Source: Candidatus Azobacteroides sp. (GTDB lineage: Bacteria; Bacteroidota; Bacteroidia; Bacteroidales; WRGA01). From it: 64,000 bases of DNA. Below the pieces are notes generated by a model. It did no database searches. It was given only the letters and a program-made list of their open reading frames with translations, and was not told the origin of the DNA. A program made the translations under genes and the position numbers. This document shows positions 9,023 to 19,496 of this stretch, in pieces (position 1 is the first letter of the stretch; every line of letters begins with the position of its first letter). The stretch is taken from the NCBI GenBank assembly GCA_021201815.1, contig JAJQEC010000144.1, forward strand, positions 828 to 64,827. Reading direction: 5' to 3'.

Positions 9023-9086
9023 AATATGCCAATGTGATAATGTGCCAATATGCCAATATGCTAATGTGCTAATGTGTGAATATACT
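9023..9086. repeat. 8-bp tandem repeat, eight copies
   Basis: Eight consecutive octamers fit AATRTGNN (AATATGCC, AATGTGAT, AATGTGCC, AATATGCC, AATATGCT, AATGTGCT, AATGTGTG, AATATACT). It lies about 270 bp before the TTAA promoter of the SusCD operon. Copy number may vary between strains. Confidence 0.85.
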
Positions 9087-9112
9087 CCTATATATATGGT
9101 TATCCCACCAAT

Positions 9113-9190
9113 AAGCCACGTAGTGGCGCCATATCATTAGCCGTGCTGCCTCAGCCCACGGTCCTCTTGTGCTGCCTCAGCTCATGGCCC
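9113..9190 (-). repeat. Two-hairpin module, copy B (minus) plus a half copy
   Basis: Hairpin GCCAC-GTA-GTGGC at 9115-9127 and hairpin GCCGTG...CACGGT at 9140-9162 are separated by a 12-nt linker (9128-9139), the same length as in copies C, D and E. A second, decayed first hairpin (GTGCTGCCTCAGCTCATGG) follows at 9169-9187. Confidence 0.7.
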
Positions 9191-9320
9191 TCTCATCCCC
9201 CCTTTCTCCTTTATTTTTTTCATTAAACCTTTGTTAAGGTAAGTTTCCTTTATTTCAGTTGTAAATTAAATTCCCTATAAACCAGTATATTATATTTTTT
9301 TTTAAGATAAATTAAGGTGA

Positions 9321-9365
9321 TTAATGTCGGGTTAATGTTCTGTTAAGGACGTGCTTTTACATTTG
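9321..9365 (+). promoter_or_regulatory. SusCD operon promoter with three TTAA half-sites at 11-bp spacing
   Basis: TTAA occurs at 9321, 9332 and 9343, exactly 11 bp apart and each preceded by a purine. TACATTTG (9358-9365), a -7 box, starts 15 bp after the last TTAA. The same spacing is seen at 44900-44944 and 57500-57544. It lies 127 bp before the SusC start at 9492. If each site is a 7-mer, 8 bp separate the last one from the promoter box, as reported for SARP activators. Further TTAA at 9302 and 9312 may be weaker sites. Confidence 0.7.
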
Positions 9366-9491
9366 CATCCATGAAGAATCAAAACAGGTTGAACTTAAAA
9401 AAATGATACACTATGGCGATGAATGATTCCTGATAAAAAAGAACAAGATTTAATGTCAGTATGTATGTAAATAATCTTAAATCTAACATGT

Positions 9492-12400
9492 ATGATAAAA
9501 CAAAAACTCAGAACAAAAAAACATGCGTTTGATAAGAATTGCATAAGCTTTTGTTTGCTGATGCTGGGGATTTTTCTAACACCTTACTACACTGTCAGCA
9601 AAGCAAATCCCAATACTACCCAGGAAGCAAAACAAGGCAGGTCAATAAGCGGAAAGGTACAGGACCCGGATGGAGAACCATTGATCGGGGTTTCTGTCAT
9701 GGTACCAAAAACCTCTGTCGGTACAATGACAGATCTGGACGGTGGATTTACGTTGTCTTTACCTGCTAATGCCACAGAACTTCAGTTTTCCTATCTGGGC
9801 TATCAGACACAGGTAATTAACATCAAAGGAAAAGATTTTGCAGGGATAATTATGCAACCGGACAGCTATTCGATCGGAGAAGAAGTAGTTGTCGTCGGAT
9901 ACGGTACCCAGAAAAAAGAAACCGTAACAGGGTCAGTGGCCACTATCAATACGCAGGATCTGTTGCAATCTCCTCAGGCGAACATTAGTAATGCACTGGC
10001 CAGAAGAATGCCGGGACTATTAGCCGCACAGCGAAGCGGATTGCCGGGATATGACCAGTCAACGATCCGTATCCGCGGGATCGGGTCTTTCGCTGAAAAT
10101 CCGGATAAAAACCCGGACGGATCGGACTATAAAGGAAAAGATCCGCAGGATCCTTTGATTATGGTGGATGGAATTGAAACAGATAATTTCAATAATATTG
10201 ACCCTTCGGAAATCGAATCCCTGACCATTCTTAAAGATGCTTCTGCGACAGCCGTATACGGAGTACGGGGTGCGAACGGGGTAATCCTTATTACCACCCG
10301 GCGCGGTGCATTGGGAAAACCAAAAGTAAGCTTATCTACGAATGTCGCGGTTACCAACTTCCCTTTTATGCGGAAAAGCATGAATTCTTATGAGTATGCG
10401 ACACATTATGAAATGGCAAAACAATTTGATTCATATGTAACCGGTAGCTATACCCGTAAATATTCGGAAGAAGATATCCAGAAATATAAAGACAGGTCGG
10501 ACCCTATTTTCTATCCGGATATGGACTGGTTTGATTACATGCTGAAAGATTACGGATTCCAGTCCCAGACAAACTTCAACGTGAGTGGGGGTACGGACCG
10601 GGTAAAATATTTTATTTCCCTGGGTTATTTTACTCAGGAAGGGATGTTCAATACCTCGCATTATGATCCCGGATACGATTATCAGGCAAGGTACAAACGA
10701 TATAACATGAGGTCCAACTTTGATATCAACCTCACCAAAAATTTAACAGCCAGCTTTGATATTTCCACCCAAATCGGTGATTTCAGGAATCCCAACTGGT
10801 CTATCGGAGGGTTAATGGCTTCTCTAACCACGACCATTCCGATGGCTTCTCCGGGAGTGATTGATAATAAAATCATTACTATCCCTACCGGAAGTCCGCC
10901 TATTATTCCTTTCAGTAAAGGATGGAACAGGGAATACCAGAATGACCTGAACGGTACGGTACGGCTGAATTATAAAATGGATTACCTGCTGAAAGGACTT
11001 TCCCTCAGGGGAGCGGTATCGTATAAAAATTACAATGCCGATACAAAGAATTACAATATAAACAGTGTGGTTATGTATAGTCCGCAACGGTTAAGCAATG
11101 GTGAAATACGACTGATAAAAGCCGGAGATCCTTCAGCCATGCAGTTTAGCTGGGGAATTGAAAAGTATACCCGTGTATATACCGAAGTAGGAGCGGATTA
11201 TGCCCAATCCTTCGGAAACCACAACGTAACCGGACTGATCCTGTATAACCAGATGAAATATTATGACCCGAACCTGCAATACCTGGTGCCAAGCGGCGTA
11301 CAAGGGTTGGTAGGACGTGTCACCTATAATTATAAAAGCCGTTACCTGGCTGAATTCAATATAGGATATAACGGTACCGAAAACTTTGCCAAAGGAAAAC
11401 GTTTCGGAACATTCCCGGCTTACTCATTGGGCTGGATTGCCTCGGAAGAACCGTTTTTCCCGCAAAACAATTACCTGACTTTCCTGAAGATCCGGGGATC
11501 TTACGGAGAAGTGGGAAATGATAAGATCGGTAACCACCGCTTCCTGTACCGGGCTACTTCGTATGAATATGAAGATAATGCATACTTCTTCGGTTTGCAG
11601 ACAGACCATCAGGGCTACATGGGTTCTGTGGAAGGAAAAATGGGAAATCCGCTCCTGACCTGGGAGAAGGCCAAGAAGAAAAATATCGGAGCGGATATCA
11701 AATTCTGGGGAGACCGGATCGGACTGACATTTGACTATTTCCGGGAAGATCGGAATGATATTCTCTGGGACAGGGGAACCGTTCCGGCTATTATCGGTGC
11801 GGAAATGCCTGCTTACAACCTCGGGAAAATGAAAAACAGTGGCTGGGACGGAGAAATCTCCTATTATGACAGGGCCGGGAATGTCGATTATTTCATTAAG
11901 GCAAACTATACTTATGCGCATAATGTGATTAAATATATGGACGAAGTGCCGAGAAATTATCCCTATCTGCAACGGACCGGACACCGGTATGGACAGTTCT
12001 TCGGTTATGTGGCGGAAGGATTATTTAATAGCTGGGAGGAAGTAAACGATCCGAATCGGCCGGATTATACGGCATTAGGAACAAATAAGATTCAACCCGG
12101 AGACATTCGCTATGTCGATATCAACGGCGACGGAAAAATAGACCAGGATGACCAGGTACCTATCGGCTACTCTAATTTCCCCGAAGTCATGTTCGGTGTT
12201 TCCCTGGGAGTATCATGGAAAGGCTTTGATATTTCCGTTCTATTCCAGGGTGCGGATAAAGTATCTACGATGCCTTCCCGGAGTATCCGGCAGGGATTCT
12301 GGCAGGAGACGGGAGCCAATAAGGAATTGCTGGAAAGCTGGACCCCGGAACGGTATGAACAAGGGTTACCGATTCGCTTTCCACGTCTGGCTGCAGACTA

Positions 12401-12668
12401 CGGAGGCCATAACTATGCATGGTCTACTTACTGGCTGGAAAATGCCCGGTATGTACGGTTGAAAAATGCCGAAATCGGTTATACATTCCGGCAGGATTTC
12501 TTGAAAAGAGCAGGCATCGGCTCTGTCAGGCTGTATGTAAACGGAAGCAACCTGATTACCTGGTGTAATCTGTACAAAGGGGAAGACCCTGAATTTCCTA
12601 CCGGAGGAAACGATGATCCGTATCCGTTAACCCGTGTTTTCAATATCGGATTGAATGTCTCTTTCTGA
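9492..12668 (+). CDS. SusC-like TonB-dependent outer-membrane glycan transporter
   Basis: Imports oligosaccharides across the outer membrane with the SusD partner encoded 90 bp downstream. A signal segment covers about residues 1-40. A carboxypeptidase-regulatory-like beta domain follows at about 50-125 (ISGKVQDPDGEPLIGVSV). EEVVVVGYGTQKKE at about 129-142 is the SusC signature before the plug domain (about 145-270; LTILKDASATAVYGVRGANG), and the beta-barrel runs to a C-terminal aromatic residue (NIGLNVSF). Length 1058 aa is normal. No N-terminal STN signalling domain is present, so it is not an anti-sigma-linked transducer, which fits control by a separate activator at the TTAA promoter. First gene of the putative operon 9492-20330. 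Confidence 0.97.
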   Translation: MIKQKLRTKKHAFDKNCISFCLLMLGIFLTPYYTVSKANPNTTQEAKQGRSISGKVQDPDGEPLIGVSVMVPKTSVGTMTDLDGGFTLSLPANATELQFSYLGYQTQVINIKGKDFAGIIMQPDSYSIGEEVVVVGYGTQKKETVTGSVATINTQDLLQSPQANISNALARRMPGLLAAQRSGLPGYDQSTIRIRGIGSFAENPDKNPDGSDYKGKDPQDPLIMVDGIETDNFNNIDPSEIESLTILKDASATAVYGVRGANGVILITTRRGALGKPKVSLSTNVAVTNFPFMRKSMNSYEYATHYEMAKQFDSYVTGSYTRKYSEEDIQKYKDRSDPIFYPDMDWFDYMLKDYGFQSQTNFNVSGGTDRVKYFISLGYFTQEGMFNTSHYDPGYDYQARYKRYNMRSNFDINLTKNLTASFDISTQIGDFRNPNWSIGGLMASLTTTIPMASPGVIDNKIITIPTGSPPIIPFSKGWNREYQNDLNGTVRLNYKMDYLLKGLSLRGAVSYKNYNADTKNYNINSVVMYSPQRLSNGEIRLIKAGDPSAMQFSWGIEKYTRVYTEVGADYAQSFGNHNVTGLILYNQMKYYDPNLQYLVPSGVQGLVGRVTYNYKSRYLAEFNIGYNGTENFAKGKRFGTFPAYSLGWIASEEPFFPQNNYLTFLKIRGSYGEVGNDKIGNHRFLYRATSYEYEDNAYFFGLQTDHQGYMGSVEGKMGNPLLTWEKAKKKNIGADIKFWGDRIGLTFDYFREDRNDILWDRGTVPAIIGAEMPAYNLGKMKNSGWDGEISYYDRAGNVDYFIKANYTYAHNVIKYMDEVPRNYPYLQRTGHRYGQFFGYVAEGLFNSWEEVNDPNRPDYTALGTNKIQPGDIRYVDINGDGKIDQDDQVPIGYSNFPEVMFGVSLGVSWKGFDISVLFQGADKVSTMPSRSIRQGFWQETGANKELLESWTPERYEQGLPIRFPRLAADYGGHNYAWSTYWLENARYVRLKNAEIGYTFRQDFLKRAGIGSVRLYVNGSNLITWCNLYKGEDPEFPTGGNDDPYPLTRVFNIGLNVSF

Positions 12669-12758
12669 GAAATGGAGAAATATCACGGAAGTTGCAAGAT
12701 GTGTCAAAATAAAAAGAACCAAAGGTTTCTTGAATGTTAAAAAATAAATTACGTATCT

Positions 12759-14639
12759 ATGAAAAATACCATATTATTCATTACCACCCTGATAAGCAGT
12801 GTCCTTATTTCCGGTTTGTTCTATTCATGCGAAGACATGATGGGCGATTTCCTGGAAAAACCACCGGGGGTAGATGTTTCGGAAGATACCATATTTTCCA
12901 GCGCCGATCAGGCGAGGACTTTTCTCTATAGCATTTATGAATTCGGGATTCATTCCAATCTTTCGTATGCCGGTTCCTGGGAAGCCCGGGGACGGGAAGG
13001 ATATGCCAATCCCGAAGCAACCATGATGGACGGCGCTTCCGATGAAGCGGAATGTGTTACAGACTGGTATTTCCCACAATTCTGGAACCAGGGAACGATC
13101 AACGCGAACCGGGGGCAGAGTGATCTGGACGGACGGTTTAACTATCGTTTCAAAGCCATCCGCATGGTAACCATCCTGCTGGATCGGATTGATGATGTTC
13201 CGGATATGTCAGAGGCAGAAAAGAAACAATTGAAAGCCGAGGTAAAAGTAATCCGGGCAATGAATTACCTGGAAATGTTCAAACGATATGGCGGAGTCCT
13301 TCTGATCCGGCAACGGCTGAGTGTGGACGATGACCTTATGATCCCCCGCAGCAACATCGAGGAGTTGGTGGATTTTATTGTACAGGATTGCGATGAAGCG
13401 ATCCCGGATCTTCCGGTCTTCTATACCGGAGCAACTTCTAACCTGAAAGGACGGGTACACAAAGGCGTGGCACATGCCATCAAATCAAAAACCCTGTTGT
13501 ATGCAGCCAGCCCCTTATTTAATACGGGTACCCCTTATTTAAGCCTGGGAGAAAATAACCACATGATCTGTTATGGAGATTATAAAAAAGAACGATGGGA
13601 ACGGGCGGCGGAAGCTGCGAAGGATGCCCTGGTATGGTCGGAAGGGTCCGGTTGTCGGTTGATTACCGATCAGGGAGTGGATAATAATTACCAGTATACC
13701 TGGGATACCTATGATAATGATGAAATTATCCTTGCCGAAAAATCCCAGGTGGGTACCGGCCGCTGGATATGGCCATGGGGAGAATTTTCCCGGTACGCGC
13801 CCCCTAATAAGGGATACGGAGGGACCAGCCCGACATTTAACTTCGTGAAAAAATACGAAAAGAAAGACGGAACCTTACAAACATGGACTCCGGTAGGAGT
13901 GGAAGGAAATGACCTGCAGGAGAAAATGGCGGAGCTGGATAACCGTTTCAAGCAAACTGTTCTTTACAACATGGGAAAATGGAATGCCAATATTCCTGTG
14001 GCCCCGCTTTATGAGGAAGCAATTCCGGAGGTAGAACAAAGTGGACTTAGTATCGGTGGTACTCCCACTCCGCTTGAAGGTGCTATCTCAAGATGTTACG
14101 GAGGATTCTGGTTGCATAAAAACTGTCCGTATGTACTGGACAATATCACATGGTCTTTTGTTCCTAATTCCACTATTTTCCAGTTAAACGAAATTTACCT
14201 GAATTATGCCGAAGCCGTACTGGAAGCTTATGGTAGTCTGGATGCCAAGTACCCGGGATTTTCTTTATCCGGACGGGATGCGATCAATATTATCCGGGAA
14301 CGTTCCGGGCAGCCAAAGGTCTTAAGTGGTTCCGGCGCGCATGCTACGGAAAGAGACCTGGTAAGGAACGAACGGGATATCGAACTTGCGTTTTCCAATC
14401 ACCGCTTCTGGGATATCCGTCGCTGGATGATTGCGGAGGAGGAAGGAGTTATGAAGGGAAAAATGCTGGGGTTAAAAATTAATCTGATCGATCCCGATGC
14501 GGAACCACAAATAGACCGGGGATTTAAATATATCCCTTATGTATTTGAAGACCGGGTATTTTTCCGGAAGATGTACCTGCATCCTTTCCAGACAGATGAA
14601 GTAAACAAAGGATACCTGGTTCAGAATCCCGGTTATTGA
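12759..14639 (+). CDS. SusD/RagB-like glycan-binding surface lipoprotein
   Basis: Partner of the SusC protein upstream; it binds glycan at the cell surface and caps the transporter. Lipoprotein signal with Cys24 (FYSC). The TPR-like region contains KVIRAMNYLEMFKRYGGV, and the C-terminal half carries IYLNYAEAVLEAYG and the family motif VRNERDIELAFSNHRFWDIR. Length 626 aa is at the upper end of the usual range. Specificity cannot be read from sequence. Confidence 0.96.
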   Translation: MKNTILFITTLISSVLISGLFYSCEDMMGDFLEKPPGVDVSEDTIFSSADQARTFLYSIYEFGIHSNLSYAGSWEARGREGYANPEATMMDGASDEAECVTDWYFPQFWNQGTINANRGQSDLDGRFNYRFKAIRMVTILLDRIDDVPDMSEAEKKQLKAEVKVIRAMNYLEMFKRYGGVLLIRQRLSVDDDLMIPRSNIEELVDFIVQDCDEAIPDLPVFYTGATSNLKGRVHKGVAHAIKSKTLLYAASPLFNTGTPYLSLGENNHMICYGDYKKERWERAAEAAKDALVWSEGSGCRLITDQGVDNNYQYTWDTYDNDEIILAEKSQVGTGRWIWPWGEFSRYAPPNKGYGGTSPTFNFVKKYEKKDGTLQTWTPVGVEGNDLQEKMAELDNRFKQTVLYNMGKWNANIPVAPLYEEAIPEVEQSGLSIGGTPTPLEGAISRCYGGFWLHKNCPYVLDNITWSFVPNSTIFQLNEIYLNYAEAVLEAYGSLDAKYPGFSLSGRDAINIIRERSGQPKVLSGSGAHATERDLVRNERDIELAFSNHRFWDIRRWMIAEEEGVMKGKMLGLKINLIDPDAEPQIDRGFKYIPYVFEDRVFFRKMYLHPFQTDEVNKGYLVQNPGY

Positions 14640-14828
14640 TGCCGGAATACAGGTCGCCTTTTATCAGGTGAACTCTTTATAAAATCCGGTTCATGGCAAC
14701 AATGAGTTGTCCCGGTCACAGGTAATAAAGTGAATATATGAAATGAAGCATGCATCTTCCTGTTACTATGAGAAAATCAACATGCGGAGTTTCATACGAC
14801 CGATTTAATAAAAATAAAAAAATGACGT

Positions 14829-17627
14829 ATGAAATATAACATAAAAAATATATTGTCGGTTATCATGGCAGGCATGAGTTTTTGTGCAGTCTCCCAGGCG
14901 CAGGAAGAAGTAACCGGAATCCCGAATCCGGAAGATACTTCTGTTGAGGTTGCATACGGAACTCAACCGGAATGGCAGGTAACCGGAGCTATTTCTTCTG
15001 TGAAAGGAGATGAATTATCCAACTCCTTTACCTCTAATGTGGCGAATACGCTGTACGGACGTTTGCCGGGACTTATTATGCAGCAGGGACACGGGGAGCC
15101 CGGAGCAGACCAGCCTACTATGTTGTCCCGTGGAAAAGCCACATTTACAGGAAACAGCGATATGCTGGTCATTATAGACGGGTTGCCTTCTTCCATCACG
15201 TTCTTTCAACAATTAACCCCTCAGGAAATCGAAACGGTTTCTTTGTTAAAAGATGCTTCCGCCAGGGCTATTTATGGAAACAGGGCTGCAAACGGAGTAT
15301 TGATGGTAACAACCAAACGGGGCGTAGTCGCTCCGCTGGAACTGAACTTCAGCATCCAGTATGGAATTCAGCAGGCACCCCGCTTGCCGGATTTCCTGGG
15401 TTCTTATGATTATGCCAGGCTTTATAACGAAGCATTGCAAAACGACGGGGAAGCGCCCCGTTACTCTCAGGAGGCGCTGGACGCTTACCGCACGGGAAGC
15501 AATCCGCAGCAATATCCGAATGTCAACTGGTATAGACAGGTATTAAGAGATGTGGCCCCTATGGCAAACTATAATTTCAATACGAAGGGTGGTTCCGAAG
15601 ATGTGCGGTATTTTGTTCTTTTCAACGTATTGGATAATCGTGGTCTTTACAAAAGAACCGAAAAAGAAACGGAGTTTACAAAGAACCAGTCTTATATCCG
15701 GTATAACTTCCGGACAAATATAGACATTCAGTTGTCCAAACGCCTCAGTATGGTTGCCAATCTGGGAGGAACAGTGGAAGACAAGACCAATCCCGGCGTG
15801 GATGAAACAGCGGAAAATGTGTTAAGAAACGCAGCGGCTATTCCACCGAATGCTTTCCCTGCCTCTGTGAATGGAAGTCCGGGAGGAAGCGCCATGTATT
15901 CCAATCCCTGGGCAGATATTTCACGAAGGGGATATGTTTCTTACAACGGACGGGCCGCACAGGCTTCGGCAAGGCTTATCGGAGACCTGGGAATGATTAC
16001 ACCGGGATTAAGTATTTCCGGAGTAGTCGGATTTAACTCTTATTTTAAATCATTTTCTAAAAAGAGCCGTGAGTATGCCCGGTATGGCATGGACGGAACC
16101 AAGTATGGAGAAAATACTTCGTACTCGGGAAATGAGAGAGATGCTTACCAGTGGCGGAATTATGTCCTGCAGGGTTTCCTGAATTACGAAAGGACATTCG
16201 GAGTACATGGAGTAGATGCGATGTTAATGGCAAATTACGACGACTATTCACAGACCAACAACTATAATGATTCCAGCAGGAGCAGTGTGCTGCCTTATAA
16301 AAGTGCCGGCATGGGCGGACGGGTTACCTATGCTTTTGATAAGAGATATATTGCCGAATTCTCCTTCGGATACACCGGAGACGATAACCTGCTGCGCGGA
16401 AAACGGTTCGGCTTTTTCCCGGCTGCTTCTCTCGGATGGGTACTTTCCAATGAGTCATTTCTAAAAAACAACAGCATTGTAGATTTCCTGAAATTAAGAG
16501 GTTCCTACGGATTAACCGGAAACTCTGATACAGGAGGAAGCAGGTTCCCATACAACCAGTATTACAATTGGGCCGGTTATAATCTCGGTACTTCTAATAT
16601 GGGAGTTGACGGATTGGTACAGGGAACGTTGGCTAATCCGGATGCTACTTGGGAAAAAGACAAGATGTGGAATATCGGAGTCGATGCAACCCTTATCCGG
16701 AACTTATCTTTCAGTTTTGATTATTTTCATCAGAAACGATACGATATCCTTGCTTATCCCGCAGGTACAGTACCGGACTTTTTCGGAGGATCCGTACCTT
16801 ATATGAATGTCGGTGAGGTAGAAAATAAAGGATTTGAAGCAGTAGTGCGTTACGATGGCAAATCGAAAGAAGTAGAGTGGTTTGTAGAAGCAAGCGGATG
16901 GTTTGCCCGGAATAAAATCCTGTATAGTGCTGAAGAGCCCCGGTTATATGATTATCTGTATCGTATCGGTAACCGGATCAATCAGCCGTTCGGGCTGGTG
17001 GCAATCGGATTTTTTCAGGATGAAGAGGATATTGCGAATTCTCCTGTCCAGACGTTTGCTGATGTGCAACCGGGAGATATCAAATACAAGGATATGAATA
17101 ATGACGGAGTCATTGATGACAACGACCAGTGTCCGATCGGATACAATAACTATCCGGAATTAACTATGGGATTTCATGCGGGTGTTACCTATAAAGGATT
17201 TGATCTTGACCTGTTTTTCCAGGGTGCCGTAAACCGTTCCGTATACTGGGACGGGAAGTATTATCAGGCCTTTCAGGATAACGGTTCTGCTTCTTCCGTC
17301 GCATTGGGAAGATGGACAAAGGAAACCGCTGCTTCCGCTACTTATCCACGGCTTTCCGCCAGTGATAACCAGAATAATTACGCGTATTCCTCTTTCTGGA
17401 TGAAGAACGGAAATTTCCTGAAATTAAGAAGTCTGGAGTTGGGATATACCTTGCCGAAAGAGCTGACTCAGAAAATATCTATTCAGAAGGCCCGTGTATT
17501 CTTTAACGGAACCAACCTGTTCTCAATCGATAATATGGAAGGCATGATGGATCCCGAATCCATTTCCGGAGGCATCGGTTATCCGGTGATGCGGACTTTC
17601 AGCCTGGGACTGCATATTCAACTTTAA
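14829..17627 (+). CDS. Second SusC-like TonB-dependent transporter, lacking the N-terminal regulatory domain
   Basis: Second outer-membrane glycan transporter of the operon. Signal peptide about 1-24 (ends SQAQ). Unlike the first SusC there is no carboxypeptidase-regulatory-like domain: VEVAYGTQPEWQVTG starts at about residue 39 and leads directly into the plug (LLKDASARAIYGNRAANG, about 141-158). The beta-barrel ends with FSLGLHIQL. At 932 aa it is about 125 residues shorter than its neighbour, mostly at the N-terminus. The gap from the preceding SusD is 189 bp without a clear terminator, so co-transcription is likely. SusD partner starts 27 bp downstream. Confidence 0.95.
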   Translation: MKYNIKNILSVIMAGMSFCAVSQAQEEVTGIPNPEDTSVEVAYGTQPEWQVTGAISSVKGDELSNSFTSNVANTLYGRLPGLIMQQGHGEPGADQPTMLSRGKATFTGNSDMLVIIDGLPSSITFFQQLTPQEIETVSLLKDASARAIYGNRAANGVLMVTTKRGVVAPLELNFSIQYGIQQAPRLPDFLGSYDYARLYNEALQNDGEAPRYSQEALDAYRTGSNPQQYPNVNWYRQVLRDVAPMANYNFNTKGGSEDVRYFVLFNVLDNRGLYKRTEKETEFTKNQSYIRYNFRTNIDIQLSKRLSMVANLGGTVEDKTNPGVDETAENVLRNAAAIPPNAFPASVNGSPGGSAMYSNPWADISRRGYVSYNGRAAQASARLIGDLGMITPGLSISGVVGFNSYFKSFSKKSREYARYGMDGTKYGENTSYSGNERDAYQWRNYVLQGFLNYERTFGVHGVDAMLMANYDDYSQTNNYNDSSRSSVLPYKSAGMGGRVTYAFDKRYIAEFSFGYTGDDNLLRGKRFGFFPAASLGWVLSNESFLKNNSIVDFLKLRGSYGLTGNSDTGGSRFPYNQYYNWAGYNLGTSNMGVDGLVQGTLANPDATWEKDKMWNIGVDATLIRNLSFSFDYFHQKRYDILAYPAGTVPDFFGGSVPYMNVGEVENKGFEAVVRYDGKSKEVEWFVEASGWFARNKILYSAEEPRLYDYLYRIGNRINQPFGLVAIGFFQDEEDIANSPVQTFADVQPGDIKYKDMNNDGVIDDNDQCPIGYNNYPELTMGFHAGVTYKGFDLDLFFQGAVNRSVYWDGKYYQAFQDNGSASSVALGRWTKETAASATYPRLSASDNQNNYAYSSFWMKNGNFLKLRSLELGYTLPKELTQKISIQKARVFFNGTNLFSIDNMEGMMDPESISGGIGYPVMRTFSLGLHIQL

Positions 17628-17654
17628 TCCTGTAACCACAAAAATAGTACAGTA

Positions 17655-19421
17655 ATGAAAAAGATAATATATATACTACTGATTACCGGAATAGGTGTAT
17701 TCTCTTCCTGTGATGATGAACTGGATCCGGAAACCGGCCTGCCCGGTGCACAGCCGGAAGATGAAGTAATCTATAATTATAACAATACCCAGCAGATCTT
17801 GAACGGGTTATATACCTATCTTCCTAACGGGCTTTTTTACATCGGGGGTGAAGCGATGCTTGCCGGTGCTTCCGATGAAGCTGAATTTACGATAGAAACA
17901 AATGACATCCAGAAGTTCAATACCGGGGCATGGAATGCGATTAACAATCCGGATCCGGCATGGAAAAATAATTTTGCCGGAATTTATGCTGTCAACCTCT
18001 TTTTACAAAAAGCCGATAGTGTAGACCTTGATTACCTGAAAGATGATCCGAGCTCTTCTTCCCAAGAAGCATATGAACAGTATATGGAGAATATCAACCG
18101 CTGGAAATATGAAGCACGTGGCCTGAGGGCGTTCTTTTATTCGGAATTGGTGAAACGGTACGGGGGAGTTCCTATCATTACGGAACCACTGGGTTTAACA
18201 AGCGATTTTGCGGAAATAAAACGCAATACACTGGCGGAATGTGTTCAGTTTATTGCGGACGAATGTGATTCTGTTGCGAATGTGCTGCCGGTTAAATATG
18301 GAGAAGACGGAGACCTCGGAAGAATAACCAAAGGTACGGCTTTAGCGATCAAAAGCCGGATTCTGTTATATGCAGCCAGTGATCTTTTCAATGATCCGAC
18401 CTGGTCACAGGGATATGCGTATCCGGAATATATTTCCATGACTGATAATAAATCCCGGCAGGAACGCTGGGTGGAAGCTGCCGAGGCTGCGGATGCCGTA
18501 CTCGGGTTGGGAGTTTACAATTTTAATCCGGATAGTTTGGGTGGACTCGGAGGGCTTTTCAGGACATACTTAAGCCCGGAAATTATACTGGCAAGAAGAG
18601 GGGGAGTCAGCAATGATTTTGAAAGAATCAATTATCCTATCGGCTATGATGGTGGAAGAAGCGGTCTAACGCCTCTTGGAAATCTGGTGGATGCGTTTGA
18701 AAGACTACAGGGTACAAATGCTGTGCCTTTTGACTGGAATAACCCGGAACACGCTGCTGATCCGTATGCTAGCAGGGATCCGCGTCTGGCAGCCTATGTA
18801 CTTACCAATAATGTCCTGTTTAACGGTGGACGTAGTGAAACAGAGGAAGGTCCCAGACCTGTGGAAATATGGGAAGGCGGACTGGATGGAAAAGGGGTAC
18901 CACGAGCTACCAGAACCGGCTATTATCTTCATAAATATATTGACCCGAACCTGGATCTGCTGAAAAATCAGTCAAGTGTTCATACATGGATTATTATCCG
19001 TTATTCGGAAATTATGCTGAATTATGCGGAAGCAGTCAATGAAGCATACGGGGCCAACGGGAAACTGCCCGGTGCCGATATGACACCCCGCCAGATACTG
19101 GTAGAAATAAGAACTCGGGTACCGATGCCTACTGCGCGTTCTACAAGTCAGGACGAGCTCCGGGAAATGATCCGGCACGAACGGCAGGTGGAATTGGCTT
19201 TTGAAGATCACCGGTTATGGGATGTGCGCAGGTGGATGATTGCTCCGGAAACACTGGGAGTCCCTGCAAGAGGGGTGGAAATTAAAAAACTCGGGGAAGA
19301 TGAATTCGCTTATCACCCGGTTGAGGTGGAGTCAAGGGTGTGGCATGATAAAATGTATTTTTATCCGATTCCTCAAAAAGAAATCCAGATTACCCAATGG
19401 CCGCAGAATCCTCTCTGGTAA
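17655..19421 (+). CDS. Second SusD/RagB-like glycan-binding lipoprotein
   Basis: Partner of the SusC encoded 27 bp upstream. Lipobox FSSC with Cys19, then an acidic stretch (DDELDPE) typical of surface-exported Bacteroidetes lipoproteins. Motifs ARGLRAFFYSELVKRYGGVP, IMLNYAEAVNEAYG and IRHERQVELAFEDHRLWDVR match the family. Length 588 aa is normal. Confidence 0.96.
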   Translation: MKKIIYILLITGIGVFSSCDDELDPETGLPGAQPEDEVIYNYNNTQQILNGLYTYLPNGLFYIGGEAMLAGASDEAEFTIETNDIQKFNTGAWNAINNPDPAWKNNFAGIYAVNLFLQKADSVDLDYLKDDPSSSSQEAYEQYMENINRWKYEARGLRAFFYSELVKRYGGVPIITEPLGLTSDFAEIKRNTLAECVQFIADECDSVANVLPVKYGEDGDLGRITKGTALAIKSRILLYAASDLFNDPTWSQGYAYPEYISMTDNKSRQERWVEAAEAADAVLGLGVYNFNPDSLGGLGGLFRTYLSPEIILARRGGVSNDFERINYPIGYDGGRSGLTPLGNLVDAFERLQGTNAVPFDWNNPEHAADPYASRDPRLAAYVLTNNVLFNGGRSETEEGPRPVEIWEGGLDGKGVPRATRTGYYLHKYIDPNLDLLKNQSSVHTWIIIRYSEIMLNYAEAVNEAYGANGKLPGADMTPRQILVEIRTRVPMPTARSTSQDELREMIRHERQVELAFEDHRLWDVRRWMIAPETLGVPARGVEIKKLGEDEFAYHPVEVESRVWHDKMYFYPIPQKEIQITQWPQNPLW

Positions 19422-19496
19422 ACCATGTATTCTTCACGGAGTGCAGGCGGAAATAACAGATGCAGATAAGTTTAATACTAATAAAATAATCTATTT

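Larger units (their letters stand above)
8662..9320. other. Repeat-bearing intergenic region between divergent genes
   Basis: No gene is seen here. It holds the upstream region of the minus-strand gene (candidate -7 box CAAATATA at 8805-8812, that is TATATTTG on the minus strand, 144 bp from its start codon), one degenerate and one good copy of the two-hairpin module, and an 8-bp tandem repeat, each listed separately. Confidence 0.6.

Noticed and set aside
9371-9406. Leader peptide of 11 codons after the SusCD promoter, and a 10-codon one at 44963-44995
   Set aside because: Both start M-K-N, but distances from the promoter differ (6 and 19 bp), the third regulon promoter has none, and no attenuator hairpin follows.
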